Source: Chryseobacterium formosense
GTDB lineage: Bacteria > Bacteroidota > Bacteroidia > Flavobacteriales > Weeksellaceae
Assembly: GCF_900116415.1 (NCBI RefSeq)
Contig: NZ_FPAP01000002.1
Location: 496,001 to 560,000 of the forward strand
Length of the DNA stretch: 64,000 nt
Direction of reading: 5' to 3'
Positions 50,683 to 59,158 of the stretch are shown here, piece by piece. The first letter of the stretch is position 1. Every line of letters begins with the position of its first letter. The notes beneath the pieces are model-generated. The model was not told the origin of the DNA. It saw only the letters and a program-made list of their open reading frames with translations, and did not search any database. Made by a program: the position numbers and the translations under genes.

Positions 50683-51429
50683 GTGAAGTTTAAACTACTC
50701 TTTATTTTATCATTCATTTTTTATATCCAAATTAATGCTCAAAGCTATATTTTTGGAAAGATCTCTTCAGAAGACCTTACCGAAGTTCCAGCCGTTACAG
50801 TTATTAATATACGAACTAACGAACAGGTTCTTACCAATAGAGACGGTCATTTTATGGTTTCCGGGAGAGAGGGTGATATTCTGCGTTTTTTTAAAAGCGG
50901 CTATGAAAGAATTGACCGTAAAGTCTCCAAAGAAAATTTAGTATCGCCAATGAATGTCCAGTTGACGAGAGCTGCTCAATTAATTGCTGAAGTCGAAATA
51001 AAAAAAGGACTCAGCGGAGATTTAAAGATTGATTCTAAAACGTTTAATCCACCAAAAAAAGTTGAAAAACTAAAAGCGGAGATCAATAATTATCTCAAGC
51101 AAAAATCTGATCCGAGAATTTTAGCGGCAAGACCAGGAGAATTTGTACAACCAAAAGGACAAGGTTTTTCAATTGGAAAAGTGAAAAATAAATGGGATGA
51201 CCTTGATTTGTCTAATTACCTGGCTTATGCTCTTGGAGATCAGTATTTTGCAGACTTAAAAATAGAAAAACCTTTCATTCATCATTTTATTACCTATATC
51301 CTTACGGGAGGTTTCGAAAGGCAAAAAATACTGAAATATGGTTTTGTAAGTGATGCCGATTTAAGAAGGTTTCAGAATGCTGTTCTTATGAGAATTGATT
51401 CTTACAAAGCTCCACAAACTCAAAAATAA
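50683..51429 (+). CDS. Secreted carboxypeptidase-regulatory-like domain protein, paralogue 1
   Basis: 248 residues from a GTG at 50683; the next residues form a good signal peptide (MKFKLLFILSFIFYIQINAQ). A CarboxypepD_reg-like Ig-fold domain (about 22-105) has IFGKISSEDLTEVPAVTVINI and LRFFKSGYERIDRKVS. The rest (about 105-248) is a helical part of unknown function with NYLAYALGDQYF. Usually this domain begins TonB-dependent receptors, but here it stands alone. Its paralogue follows 5 nt downstream, so the pair is translated together. No partner receptor is nearby. Confidence 0.78.
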   Translation: MKFKLLFILSFIFYIQINAQSYIFGKISSEDLTEVPAVTVINIRTNEQVLTNRDGHFMVSGREGDILRFFKSGYERIDRKVSKENLVSPMNVQLTRAAQLIAEVEIKKGLSGDLKIDSKTFNPPKKVEKLKAEINNYLKQKSDPRILAARPGEFVQPKGQGFSIGKVKNKWDDLDLSNYLAYALGDQYFADLKIEKPFIHHFITYILTGGFERQKILKYGFVSDADLRRFQNAVLMRIDSYKAPQTQK

Positions 51430-51434
51430 GTCTA

Positions 51435-52220
51435 ATGAAGAGAAATATTTTTGCGGTATTTTTCTTTCATGTTATGACACTTTTTTTCTGCCAGCAAAAA
51501 ATTTCGGGGACTATAATGAGTGAGAATGATATGATAGTAACCTCAGTTTTAGTTGTGAATATGACTAATGATAAGAACGTTTACAGTAATTCTTCCGGGG
51601 AATTCTCGATTGAAGCATCAGAAAAAGACGAGATCAGATTTGTGAAAAAAGGTTATGAAAGAGTTTCCAGAAAGGTTTATAATGTAGATGTTCCGATGAA
51701 TGTTGTCCTGATAAGAATACCTGAGGAAATTGAAGAAGTAGAAATTGTTTCTGTAACAGGTGATCTGTCCAAAGACTCAAAAAGACTTACGAAAATTGAT
51801 AAAAAAGACCAGCTTCAAAAAAATATTGGTTTGCCTAAGCCTAAAACAGGAGAGAAACCTCGTGAAGTTCCGGCTGAAATAAAAAGAGTTTTATTTGCTG
51901 CAGCTCTCGGGAATCTTGATGTTCAGGGTGTATATGATTTGATTAGCGGAAAAGCAAGAAGACAGAAAAGATGGTATAAGTATGAAGATGTACAGAAAGA
52001 TATTACTTGGATCCGAAAGAGAATTGCTGACGAAGATTTTGTAAAAGATGGAGTTCCGGCCGAGAAAATTTCAGAGTTTTTGGAATTCAGTTTTATTGTT
52101 AAACCGGATGTGAGAAAATATGTACGAGCTAAAAATGTTTCAGGAGTGATGTTTAGTCTGGATGAGGTGATTCCTGTTTATGTTGAAAGACTTAAAGAAA
52201 ATATGAAATCGAAAGAATAA
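51435..52220 (+). CDS. Secreted carboxypeptidase-regulatory-like domain protein, paralogue 2
   Basis: 261 residues; 5 nt after the stop of paralogue 1. Signal peptide (residues 1-19, ending FFCQ), then the Ig-fold domain (about 20-100) with FSIEASEKDEIRFVKKGYERVSRKV, matching paralogue 1 over FKSGYERIDRKV, and a charged C-terminal part (about 130-261) with helical predicted structure. The two differ more in the C-terminal half. Tandem duplication followed by divergence is likely. The function is unknown. Confidence 0.78.
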   Translation: MKRNIFAVFFFHVMTLFFCQQKISGTIMSENDMIVTSVLVVNMTNDKNVYSNSSGEFSIEASEKDEIRFVKKGYERVSRKVYNVDVPMNVVLIRIPEEIEEVEIVSVTGDLSKDSKRLTKIDKKDQLQKNIGLPKPKTGEKPREVPAEIKRVLFAAALGNLDVQGVYDLISGKARRQKRWYKYEDVQKDITWIRKRIADEDFVKDGVPAEKISEFLEFSFIVKPDVRKYVRAKNVSGVMFSLDEVIPVYVERLKENMKSKE

Positions 52221-52233
52221 ATGAATGTTTTAT

Positions 52234-52746
52234 TTAATGATAAACAATATCGTAAATCTCGTCTTTTACTTCTTTTAAATTTTCCGGGAAATAATTAGCA
52301 AGAAGCCAAAGCTGAAGGCTGTTTTTACCTTCGCCGTAACTTGGCTGTACATACATTTCATCAATGAGATTAAAGCCATTTCTTTGATAAAACGAAAAAC
52401 GTCGTTTAGAATCTTCGTTCAAATGTTCAGGTTCGATTTCTAAGACAATTCTCGGATGATTTTTAAACAAATAATCTGTGATATGAGAACCTAGTTTTTG
52501 GTTTCTGAATTGAGAAAAAACTTCAAAATGCTCTACAAAGATATGATTACTCAATTCCCAAATGATGAGGTAACCGATGTTTTCAGAATCATGCAAAACC
52601 GAAATTACTTTTACTTTCGGATGCTCAAATAATTGTAGAAACTTATACCAATCCCGTCTTTCATCTTCCGGAAAAGAAGTTGAGTAGGATTTGTAAATCT
52701 GTTGCACGCGATAATCATCGGGTGAAGTAATCTGTAGAAATTCCAT
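52234..52746 (-). CDS. GNAT family N-acetyltransferase
   Basis: 170 residues. The N-terminal half has YSTSFPEDERRDWYKF; the acetyl-CoA loop is FSQFRNQKLGSHITDYLF near residues 77-94, close to the Q/R-x-x-G-x-G/A pattern, then IEPEHLNEDSKRRFSFYQRNGF near 103-124 (strand 5 and helix 4). The substrate is unknown. Last gene of the DUF2851-PspC-GNAT operon; its start is 2 nt after the PspC stop. Confidence 0.85.
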   Translation of the reverse strand: MEFLQITSPDDYRVQQIYKSYSTSFPEDERRDWYKFLQLFEHPKVKVISVLHDSENIGYLIIWELSNHIFVEHFEVFSQFRNQKLGSHITDYLFKNHPRIVLEIEPEHLNEDSKRRFSFYQRNGFNLIDEMYVQPSYGEGKNSLQLWLLANYFPENLKEVKDEIYDIVYH

Positions 52747-52748
52747 GG

Positions 52749-52970
52749 TTAAAGGTCAAAAACGCTTGGTCTTCTGGTAATGAAAATATCTTTGATCCAA
52801 AGTGTAAAGGCCAAACCGAGATAAATTAAAAAGAAAAAACCTGCCGTCGCAAAAGTTGAATAAATGAAGAAAACTCTCAGTTTAGAAACCGGAATTCCCA
52901 GTTTAGCACCCATTCTTGTGAGTACACCAAACCATTCGCGTTCCATTTTATGACGTAGATTATCAAACAT
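52749..52970 (-). CDS. PspC domain-containing small membrane protein
   Basis: 73 residues. The PspC domain covers about 14-63 with ARMGAKLGIPVSKLRVFFIYSTF replaced here by GAKLGIPVSKLRVFF, followed by one hydrophobic helix (about 40-60, TAGFFFLIYLGLAFTLWI). It lacks the longer C-terminal parts of E. coli PspC. It probably senses membrane stress. It lies between the DUF2851 gene (3-nt gap) and the GNAT gene (2-nt gap), on the same strand. Confidence 0.82.
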   Translation of the reverse strand: MFDNLRHKMEREWFGVLTRMGAKLGIPVSKLRVFFIYSTFATAGFFFLIYLGLAFTLWIKDIFITRRPSVFDL

Positions 52971-52973
52971 TAT

Positions 52974-54239
52974 TTACGATTCTTTTAAAATTTTAAATCC
53001 GATACCGCAATTTAAGCAATTTTTCGTTTCGCAACAGTTTTTAGAATGATAAATCAGACTCTGGCTTTCTAAAGAGTTTCTGACTTTTAAGCCTAATTGT
53101 TTCCATTGGGCAATAACCGAATTCTTTTCAGCCTGAATTTCATTGTAAAAAGTAAGGATTTCATCATTGATGTTTTCGTTTTGATGCTTATGATAGGTGA
53201 ATTTTATTGGTAAAATGGTATTTAAAATAATCAGTTCAATGAAATCTTTCGTTAATGTTTTTGTTTGATTAGCAGGAGATGTTTTTCCGAAATTAAAATG
53301 ATTATCCCAATATTCTGATGCTTTTATTTCTTTAAAAATTTCAATTAAACCATTTGTATTCTGTGCTGATATGATTTTAGCAAATATATTCTGATGCTGA
53401 AAATACAGATCAGCGAGTTGTGATAATCTGATTGTCGGGAAATTAGGAGGTCTTAATCTTAGAAATTTAGGGTAAATCTTAACATCGGAAATATTGTATT
53501 TGTTTTTAATAAAATCAAATTCTCTTTTCCATAACTGTATTTGTGGGTCTTGTGGGGTTTCTAGCCATCCGGAAACTCCGAAAAATAAAGCTTCAAGCTG
53601 TGTTTTGTTTTGCCGTATTTTGTTGATAAAGGTAAAGTCAATACTTTCTGCAATTTGCTTGAAAATAGAAGCGTTGACTTTCAGACCAAAGGAGTAGGCG
53701 AGATGGTGAAATAATACGGCTTCATAATTGTTTTTATAGCGCTGTAAATCGGTTTCTATCTCTATTGATTTTTCCTCAAGTTTTTTCAATAAATTTTCTT
53801 CGTGAAATTGAACTGGAATTTTCTTGGTACTGAAAATCTTTTCACATGGAATAAACTGACTTTCTTTCAGCAGATTTTCATATTTCTCAAAAATATTCTT
53901 ATCGATATGGTCTTTCAATTCTAATGTCGGAATATTCTGATTTTTAAATTCTTCTATGTCAATATCATTCTTATAAACTACGTGTAGAATAATATTTTGA
54001 TAAGCAGGATCTTTGGTGTGATTGTGAAAAATCCAATCTGAAGCTTTTACGTGAAGCTCGATATTTCCAGCAAGAATAACATTTTTAATCTTGATCTTTG
54101 CCATCAGAAAATCCGGACCGGAATCGGTGTTCCACTTTCCGAAATTTAAAATTTCAACAGGATTTCCTTCGGTATCTGTAAAATTGTAATGGATAAATAC
54201 TTTGAAGTTCCAAAGGTATTGAAGCAATTTTTCATTCAT
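52974..54239 (-). CDS. DUF2851 family protein
   Basis: 421 residues, cytoplasmic by lack of signal or membrane segments. The N-terminus MNEKLLQYLWNFKVF then EGNPVEILNFGKWNTDSGPDF and NIELHVKASDWIFHNHTKDPAYQNIILHVVYKND (in part) are typical of DUF2851. The D, H and E residues resemble a PD-(D/E)XK-like site, but this is inference. The C-terminal CCETKNCLNCGIG motif has four cysteines and may bind zinc. First gene of a three-gene operon. The family is nearly limited to Bacteroidota and its role is unknown. Confidence 0.85.
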   Translation of the reverse strand: MNEKLLQYLWNFKVFIHYNFTDTEGNPVEILNFGKWNTDSGPDFLMAKIKIKNVILAGNIELHVKASDWIFHNHTKDPAYQNIILHVVYKNDIDIEEFKNQNIPTLELKDHIDKNIFEKYENLLKESQFIPCEKIFSTKKIPVQFHEENLLKKLEEKSIEIETDLQRYKNNYEAVLFHHLAYSFGLKVNASIFKQIAESIDFTFINKIRQNKTQLEALFFGVSGWLETPQDPQIQLWKREFDFIKNKYNISDVKIYPKFLRLRPPNFPTIRLSQLADLYFQHQNIFAKIISAQNTNGLIEIFKEIKASEYWDNHFNFGKTSPANQTKTLTKDFIELIILNTILPIKFTYHKHQNENINDEILTFYNEIQAEKNSVIAQWKQLGLKVRNSLESQSLIYHSKNCCETKNCLNCGIGFKILKES

Positions 54240-54317
54240 CAGCTGTGATTTTGTGTGACAACTAATTTAGTGAAAATTATTTTTGTTGAGATTAAACTTT
54301 ATAACGTTTCTGTGTCG

Positions 54318-54442
54318 CACCTCCGGAGCTCGTGTTTTGTGGTGATAATTGGTTTTCTATAAAGGTTGCGCTCCTACGGAGCGCGCCAATCGGCTGTCAA
54401 TTATTTCTTTGCTAAAGGGTCCGGCTCCGAAGGAGCCGAACC
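54318..54442. repeat. REP-like element cluster, class 1 (CTCCGTAGGAG) with a third hairpin
   Basis: Three palindromes: CTCCGGAG (54321-54328); GCGCTCC-TAC-GGAGCGC (54368-54384); and an imperfect GGCTCC-GAA-GGAGCC stem (54418-54442). On the minus strand the middle hairpin is followed by one base and ACCTTTATAGAAAA (54366-54353). This matches the element at 18456-18487. Lies in the gap between the DUF2851 and bshA genes, about 270 bp with no ORF. Confidence 0.8.
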
Positions 54443-54464
54443 TAAATTTTCAGTAAAACAAAAA

Positions 54465-54488
54465 AAATCAGAGCCAATGCCCTGATTT
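54465..54488 (-). terminator. Terminator after bshA
   Basis: AAATCAG / CTGATTT stem (54465-54471, 54482-54488) with a 10-nt loop; on the minus strand a run of T residues follows. Confidence 0.75.
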
Positions 54489-54509
54489 CTTTGTTTATTT
54501 AAATAAGTT

Positions 54510-55658
54510 TTAAGCTTTTGTTAGCGCGCCTTTAAAATTCTCAATCGTTGTTTTATACATATCTTCATAAATAGGAAGAATATTTTTCAGATCAAATCTG
54601 ATGGCCTGTTCTTTAGCATTGACTTTCATCTGATTGAGAAGCTCATCATTGCTTAATAATTTAATACAATAATTACTCATCGCTTCTACATTTCCGATTT
54701 CTGCTAAAAAACCGGTTTCTCCTTGAATGTTCACTTCTGGAATTCCGCCTGCATTTGAGCTGATTACCGGAGTATTTGCCGCCATTGCTTCCAAGGCTGC
54801 CAAACCGAAACTTTCCTGCTCGGAAGGAAGTAAAAAGACGTCTGAAAGCTGAAGAATTCTGTACAGATCATTTACCTTTCCTAAAAGTCGGATCTTTGAA
54901 ATTAAATCAGGATTTTCTTCCAAAAACTGGTTGACTTTTTCCATATCGGGACCTTCACCGATGATAATCAGTTTAGATTTAACCTTTTTCTCAACGTTTT
55001 TAAAAATCTGAAGAACTTCTTCTACACGCTTTACAGGACGTAAATTGGAAACGTGAATCAATATTTTTTCGTCAGGATTCGCAAACTGTGTTCTCTGGCA
55101 TTCATTACAATCATCAAATTCAGAGTTATCGATGAAATTGGTAATCACCTGAATCTCTTTTTTAATATTGAAAAACTGCAGCGTATCTTTTTTAAGACTT
55201 TCAGAAACAGATGTAATCGCATCAGATTTATTAATCGAAAACTCAACCGCATGTTTGTAACTCGGATGTTGCCCAACTAAAGTGATGTCTGTTCCGTGAA
55301 GTGTCGTTACCAAAGGAATATCATTATTGTCTTCCTTCAGCATTTGTTTGGCTGTAAAAGCAGCATAAGCGTACGGAATGGCATAATGAGCATGAAGTAA
55401 ATCTAATTTATAAAGGTTTACAACACGGTAAATCATCGAGCTTAATGCAATATCGTAAGGCTGATATTGGAAAAGAGGGTAGGTCTGAACATTAACCTTG
55501 TGGAAGAAAATATTTGGATTGGTAATATCTAATCTAGCCGGAAGTGCCGAACTGATGAAGTGTACTTCATAGCCTTTGTTTGCCAAAGACATTCCGAGTT
55601 CTGTTGCCACGATTCCGCTTCCGCCGTATGTTGGGTAGCAAAGTATGCCTATTTTCAT
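54510..55658 (-). CDS. bshA: N-acetyl-alpha-D-glucosaminyl L-malate synthase
   Basis: 382 residues, GT4 glycosyltransferase. It joins UDP-GlcNAc and malate in the first step of bacillithiol synthesis. The N-terminus MKIGILCYPTYGGSGIVATELG has the glycine-rich acceptor loop. The donor motif EQESFGLAALEAMAANTPVISS near residues 283-304 has the E-x7-E pair. LHGTDITLVGQHPSY is a further family match. Other bsh genes are not in the window. The GH3 gene upstream (25-nt gap) has a strong promoter that should also drive bshA. Bacillithiol is the likely low-molecular-weight thiol here. Confidence 0.9.
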   Translation of the reverse strand: MKIGILCYPTYGGSGIVATELGMSLANKGYEVHFISSALPARLDITNPNIFFHKVNVQTYPLFQYQPYDIALSSMIYRVVNLYKLDLLHAHYAIPYAYAAFTAKQMLKEDNNDIPLVTTLHGTDITLVGQHPSYKHAVEFSINKSDAITSVSESLKKDTLQFFNIKKEIQVITNFIDNSEFDDCNECQRTQFANPDEKILIHVSNLRPVKRVEEVLQIFKNVEKKVKSKLIIIGEGPDMEKVNQFLEENPDLISKIRLLGKVNDLYRILQLSDVFLLPSEQESFGLAALEAMAANTPVISSNAGGIPEVNIQGETGFLAEIGNVEAMSNYCIKLLSNDELLNQMKVNAKEQAIRFDLKNILPIYEDMYKTTIENFKGALTKA

Positions 55659-55683
55659 CTTTTATTTTTTATTTGATGTCAAT

Positions 55684-57387
55684 TTATTTTGTGTGGGAAA
55701 CTTTTAAATCGATTCCCATACCTGGTTTTAATTTTTCGTTGACTAAAACGGGAAGTCTCCCCGAAATTTTAGTTTTTCCGTTGATTGCATCTGCAGTTGC
55801 TGTCATCGAGTCATCATTACTCTCATAAGAAACCAAAACGGTCGAAACTTTAGAAATATCAATGTCTTTTAAAGCATAAGCGCTTCCGAAGACATTAAGA
55901 ATCACATTTTGATTTTTACTCAGATCAGCTAAAATCTTTTTTGATTCTGATGAAATTTTGTAAGGTTTGTAAGCTGTAGAATTATCTTTATGGAAACCAA
56001 CAATCACCGTAGAATTTGCAGGAATTGAATTGATTTCAGAAGCTTTTTTAATGATAATTTTTGAATTTATATTTAACTGATTTGCAAAAGTCTGATAAGG
56101 AGCTTCTTCCAGCGGAACATAATAGTAAGTCGTGTTTGAATTTAAAGGAAGCAATTTTTTTTCGTCTTTCAATAATGTTAATGCATTAGCATAAAGATTT
56201 TGAACCAGTTTTGTATGCGACTCATTATTAATATCGTAGATTACATTGTCAGGATTTTTTGGTTTGTATTGATTTAAACCTAAAAAATACTTAGTTAACA
56301 AAATCTTCTTTACACTTTCCTCAACTCTTGACTGAGAGATTTCACCTTTATCAATCGCCTTTTGAATCAATTTTTTACCTTCTGCAACACCTTGCGAAAA
56401 AAGCATAATGTCATTTCCTGCTTTAAAAGCTAAAGCATCTAATTCACCTGGTTTGTATTTGTTGGCAACAGCGCCCATGTTTAGAGCGTCGGTTATAATT
56501 AAACCTTTATATCCTAATTTATCTTTTAGTAAATCTGTGATAATCTTCTTTGATACTGAAGCCGGAATTCCTTTTCCTGATTCAAGGCTTGGAACGTATA
56601 AGTGTGCAACCATCACACCGCCAATTCCTTTATTCATTAAAGCTTTGAAAGGAGCAATCTCAATTTTATTTAATCTTTCTAAACTGTGAGAAACCACCGG
56701 AAGATCAAGGTGTGAATCTGTACTGGTGTCACCATGCCCCGGAAAATGTTTAATGGCAGCAAGAATATTGTTGTCCTGCAAACCATTAGCGTAAGATAGA
56801 GCAGATTGTGTTACATTAGAAACCTCAGAACCGAAACTTCTGTTTCCGATAATTGGGTTATTCGGATTTGTGTTTACGTCAACAACCGGCGCAAAATCCC
56901 AGTTAATCCCCATTCTTTTGCAGTCTTCCGCAATTTTTGCAGCCATTTGATAAATCAGATCCTTATCCTGGATAGCTCCTAAAGTCATTGCCCAGGGAAA
57001 TTTGTGAGCGGTATTGATTCTTTGGTACAATCCCCATTCTGCATCCATCCCGATCATTAAAGGAACTTTAGACTTCTGCTGAAATTCATTCACGAGATTA
57101 ATTTCTCTTGCTGCGTCATCCTGCATTAAAATCAATCCGCCAATTTTATCATTTGTGACAATATTTCTCACCTGGCTGATATGGTTGTCGTCTTTATTGG
57201 TGTACAGTGCAACAATAAAAAGTTGTCCCAATTTTTCGTCCTGAGAAAGACTGTTGTAAGTCTGGTCAACCCATTGATTTGCTTTCTTAATATCTGCCCT
57301 GGAAATATCTTTAGGCTGATATTGCGCCGAAAGATCGGAAGCAGAAAAAGCTATAATTAAGAGAAAATTAAAAACTAATTTCTTCAT
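55684..57387 (-). CDS. Secreted glycoside hydrolase family 3 protein, NagZ-like
   Basis: 567 residues with a signal peptide (residues 1-21). The GH3 N-terminal barrel covers about 40-370. KHFPGHGDTSTDSHLDLPVV near residues 211-230 carries the His/Asp loop characteristic of NagZ beta-N-acetylglucosaminidases, and the nucleophile is the Asp in GLIITDALNMGAV near 297. The C-terminal GH3_C domain (about 390-540) makes it longer than cytoplasmic NagZ. A probable role is cutting exported or external GlcNAc-containing glycans. First gene of the operon with bshA. Confidence 0.88.
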   Translation of the reverse strand: MKKLVFNFLLIIAFSASDLSAQYQPKDISRADIKKANQWVDQTYNSLSQDEKLGQLFIVALYTNKDDNHISQVRNIVTNDKIGGLILMQDDAAREINLVNEFQQKSKVPLMIGMDAEWGLYQRINTAHKFPWAMTLGAIQDKDLIYQMAAKIAEDCKRMGINWDFAPVVDVNTNPNNPIIGNRSFGSEVSNVTQSALSYANGLQDNNILAAIKHFPGHGDTSTDSHLDLPVVSHSLERLNKIEIAPFKALMNKGIGGVMVAHLYVPSLESGKGIPASVSKKIITDLLKDKLGYKGLIITDALNMGAVANKYKPGELDALAFKAGNDIMLFSQGVAEGKKLIQKAIDKGEISQSRVEESVKKILLTKYFLGLNQYKPKNPDNVIYDINNESHTKLVQNLYANALTLLKDEKKLLPLNSNTTYYYVPLEEAPYQTFANQLNINSKIIIKKASEINSIPANSTVIVGFHKDNSTAYKPYKISSESKKILADLSKNQNVILNVFGSAYALKDIDISKVSTVLVSYESNDDSMTATADAINGKTKISGRLPVLVNEKLKPGMGIDLKVSHTK

Positions 57388-57404
57388 GATGTATTGAATA
57401 TGAA

Positions 57405-57436
57405 CAAAAATACGATTAAAAAATGATGAGTGACAA
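57405..57436 (-). promoter_or_regulatory. Bacteroidota-type promoter of the GH3-bshA operon
   Basis: On the minus strand TTG (57436-57434) is followed after 21 nt by TATTTTTG (57412-57405), an exact TAnnTTTG box, 18 nt before the ATG at 57387. Confidence 0.65.
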
Positions 57437-57505
57437 TGTTTTTATAATTTTTGGTATATGTTTTGATTCGGCATATTCAATAATAATAATCTTAAAATTT
57501 ATATA

Positions 57506-58033
57506 ATGAGAAAGTTTTTCCCAATTTTAATGCTTGCTTTTGTGAGTTTATTTACTTACAGCTGCGATAACAATGATGATGAGGTGCAGTATGTCGATAA
57601 TGATACATATTCCGGAGTTTTAGAAATTACAAGAAGTTTTCAATATAATAGTTCGACTCAACAACATTTTATTAATCAATCTTTAACTTCTTATGGTATG
57701 CTGGATTCTGATATGGTTTTAGTTTATAGACTAAAAGCTGTTTCAGGAACTAATGATATTTGGGAGCAGATTCCTAAAACAATATATCTAAGTAACGGGA
57801 ATGAAATAGACTATGATTTTGATTTCACAAAAAATGATGTACAGATTTATCTTAGCGGAACTTATGACGTAACTACAACTCCTGCATATTATAATAATCA
57901 AACCTTTAGAATTGTTCTGGTTCCTGCAGGATTTTTAAATAAAGGAACTGCGCCAAAAGTAGATTATAGCGATTATAATGCTGTTATTAAGTACTACAAC
58001 ATTGATGATTCAAAAGTTGTAAAAATAAAATAA
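57506..58033 (+). CDS. Probable surface lipoprotein
   Basis: 175 residues. The N-terminus MRKFFPILMLAFVSLFTYSC carries a lipobox. After the cysteine comes an acidic/asparagine tract (CDNNDDE), which resembles the lipoprotein export signal described for Bacteroidota surface lipoproteins. The mature part is beta-rich (TYSGVLEITRSFQYN, DIWEQIPKTIYLSNG), with no known family or catalytic motif. It is divergent from the GH3-bshA operon and shares a terminator with ribA. Surface location is inferred from the export-signal pattern. Confidence 0.75.
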   Translation: MRKFFPILMLAFVSLFTYSCDNNDDEVQYVDNDTYSGVLEITRSFQYNSSTQQHFINQSLTSYGMLDSDMVLVYRLKAVSGTNDIWEQIPKTIYLSNGNEIDYDFDFTKNDVQIYLSGTYDVTTTPAYYNNQTFRIVLVPAGFLNKGTAPKVDYSDYNAVIKYYNIDDSKVVKIK

Positions 58034-58060
58034 GAATATCTTTTCAAATTTTTATAACAA

Positions 58061-58091
58061 AAAAGCTCCGGAACTTAGTTTCGGAGCTTTT
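58061..58091. terminator. Bidirectional terminator between the lipoprotein and ribA
   Basis: Fourteen-bp stem with one G-U pair and a TTA loop; A-tract on one side, T-tract on the other. Confidence 0.85.
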
Positions 58092-58098
58092 GATTTTA

Positions 58099-58695
58099 TT
58101 AATTTTCATTGTCATCTAAGAAATGACCGAAAAAATCTTTTTTAGTTTGAAGATAACCTCTGCTGATCTCATTTGCCGGAATTTGTAAAGGCACTCTTGA
58201 GTTTAAATTGATATTGCTTTCCTGTACAAACTTTACTTTTTCAGGATTGTTGGTTAAAAGATTGATGCTTTCAATTTTTAACTGGTTCAGTATCTCAATG
58301 GCAATACCAAAATTTCTGTCGTCTGCAGGTAAGCCTAATTCTAAATTTGCCTGTACCGTATCTAATCCCTTTTCCTGTAGAGAATATGCTTTAAGTTTAT
58401 TGATGATCCCGATATTTCTTCCTTCCTGACGAAGATAGATGATGACACCACCATTCTCGTGCATATATTTCATAGCTGCATCCAGCTGTTGTCCGCATTC
58501 ACATTTTTTAGAATGGAAAACCTCTCCGGTAATACACTCAGAGTGAAAACGTACATTGACAGGTTGAGAAAAATCAGTATTTTCTGCAACGATTGCCATG
58601 TGTGGCATCCAGTCATTTTGATCTTCTGAGAAGGCTATCATTCGGAAATTACCGTGTTCTGTAGGAACATTGGCTTCCGCCTGAATTTTTATCAT
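58099..58695 (-). CDS. ribA: GTP cyclohydrolase II
   Basis: 198 residues. It opens GTP to make the pyrimidine precursor of riboflavin. The zinc site is formed by the three cysteines in CITGEVFHSKKCECGQQLD near residues 54-72. YLRQEGRNIGIINKLKAYSLQ near 95-115 is the GTP-binding and catalytic stretch, and LLTNNPEKVK follows. It is the stand-alone RibA form without the RibB domain. Last gene of the minus-strand operon that starts with DUF4292; a lipoprotein gene is 13 nt upstream. No FMN riboswitch was seen. Confidence 0.93.
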   Translation of the reverse strand: MIKIQAEANVPTEHGNFRMIAFSEDQNDWMPHMAIVAENTDFSQPVNVRFHSECITGEVFHSKKCECGQQLDAAMKYMHENGGVIIYLRQEGRNIGIINKLKAYSLQEKGLDTVQANLELGLPADDRNFGIAIEILNQLKIESINLLTNNPEKVKFVQESNINLNSRVPLQIPANEISRGYLQTKKDFFGHFLDDNEN

Positions 58696-58708
58696 TGAAT
58701 TGTATTGT

Positions 58709-59158
58709 TTATTTTTTTCCGTTTATGGAATCTTCTATTACAGTGACGTTTGTTTTTAATCTTACCAAATATCTGTTTAGAACCTCATCTTCGTCTTTTT
58801 TAAGATTTTTTCTAAGCTTCTGAATTTTCTTATAAGATTTTTCTAAGTTGCGGATTGTTTTATTTTTTCCTGCTTTGTTCCCGGATTCTATCGCATAAAG
58901 ATAGTTTTGGAGCGTGTATTTAAGATTACTGGTCTCTTCGTTCAATGCCGGATTTGAAAATTTAGGAAAAGAAGAAATCAGATTCGTGATTTCTGATGCA
59001 TTAACGTTTTCTGTAATGTTTATGCTTATACTTTTATTGTCAGATTCAGTTTTTGCGTCACTCGAAAAACTACCAGATACAGGTGACATATTCAGTTTTT
59101 CAGTGGCACATGAAGAAGTGATTATTAACAGTATTCCAAGAAAAAATAGTCGTTTCAT
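58709..59158 (-). CDS. Hypothetical lipoprotein
   Basis: 149 residues with a lipobox (MKRLFFLGILLIITSSC, C17). The mature part starts with a low-complexity S/D/T stretch and then forms a charged, probably coiled-coil helix (about 75-140) with many K, L, N, E and repeated YKKIQKLRKNLKKDEDEV. I do not recognise the family. It overlaps the DUF4254 gene by 4 bp (ATGA) and is 13 nt upstream of ribA, so it is part of the operon. It is probably periplasmic or outer-membrane attached. Confidence 0.75.
   Translation of the reverse strand: MKRLFFLGILLIITSSCATEKLNMSPVSGSFSSDAKTESDNKSISINITENVNASEITNLISSFPKFSNPALNEETSNLKYTLQNYLYAIESGNKAGKNKTIRNLEKSYKKIQKLRKNLKKDEDEVLNRYLVRLKTNVTVIEDSINGKK

Noticed and set aside
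54240..54509. Possible small gene in the 270-bp gap
   Set aside because: Sequence consists of REP-like palindromes and the bshA terminator; no convincing coding frame was seen.
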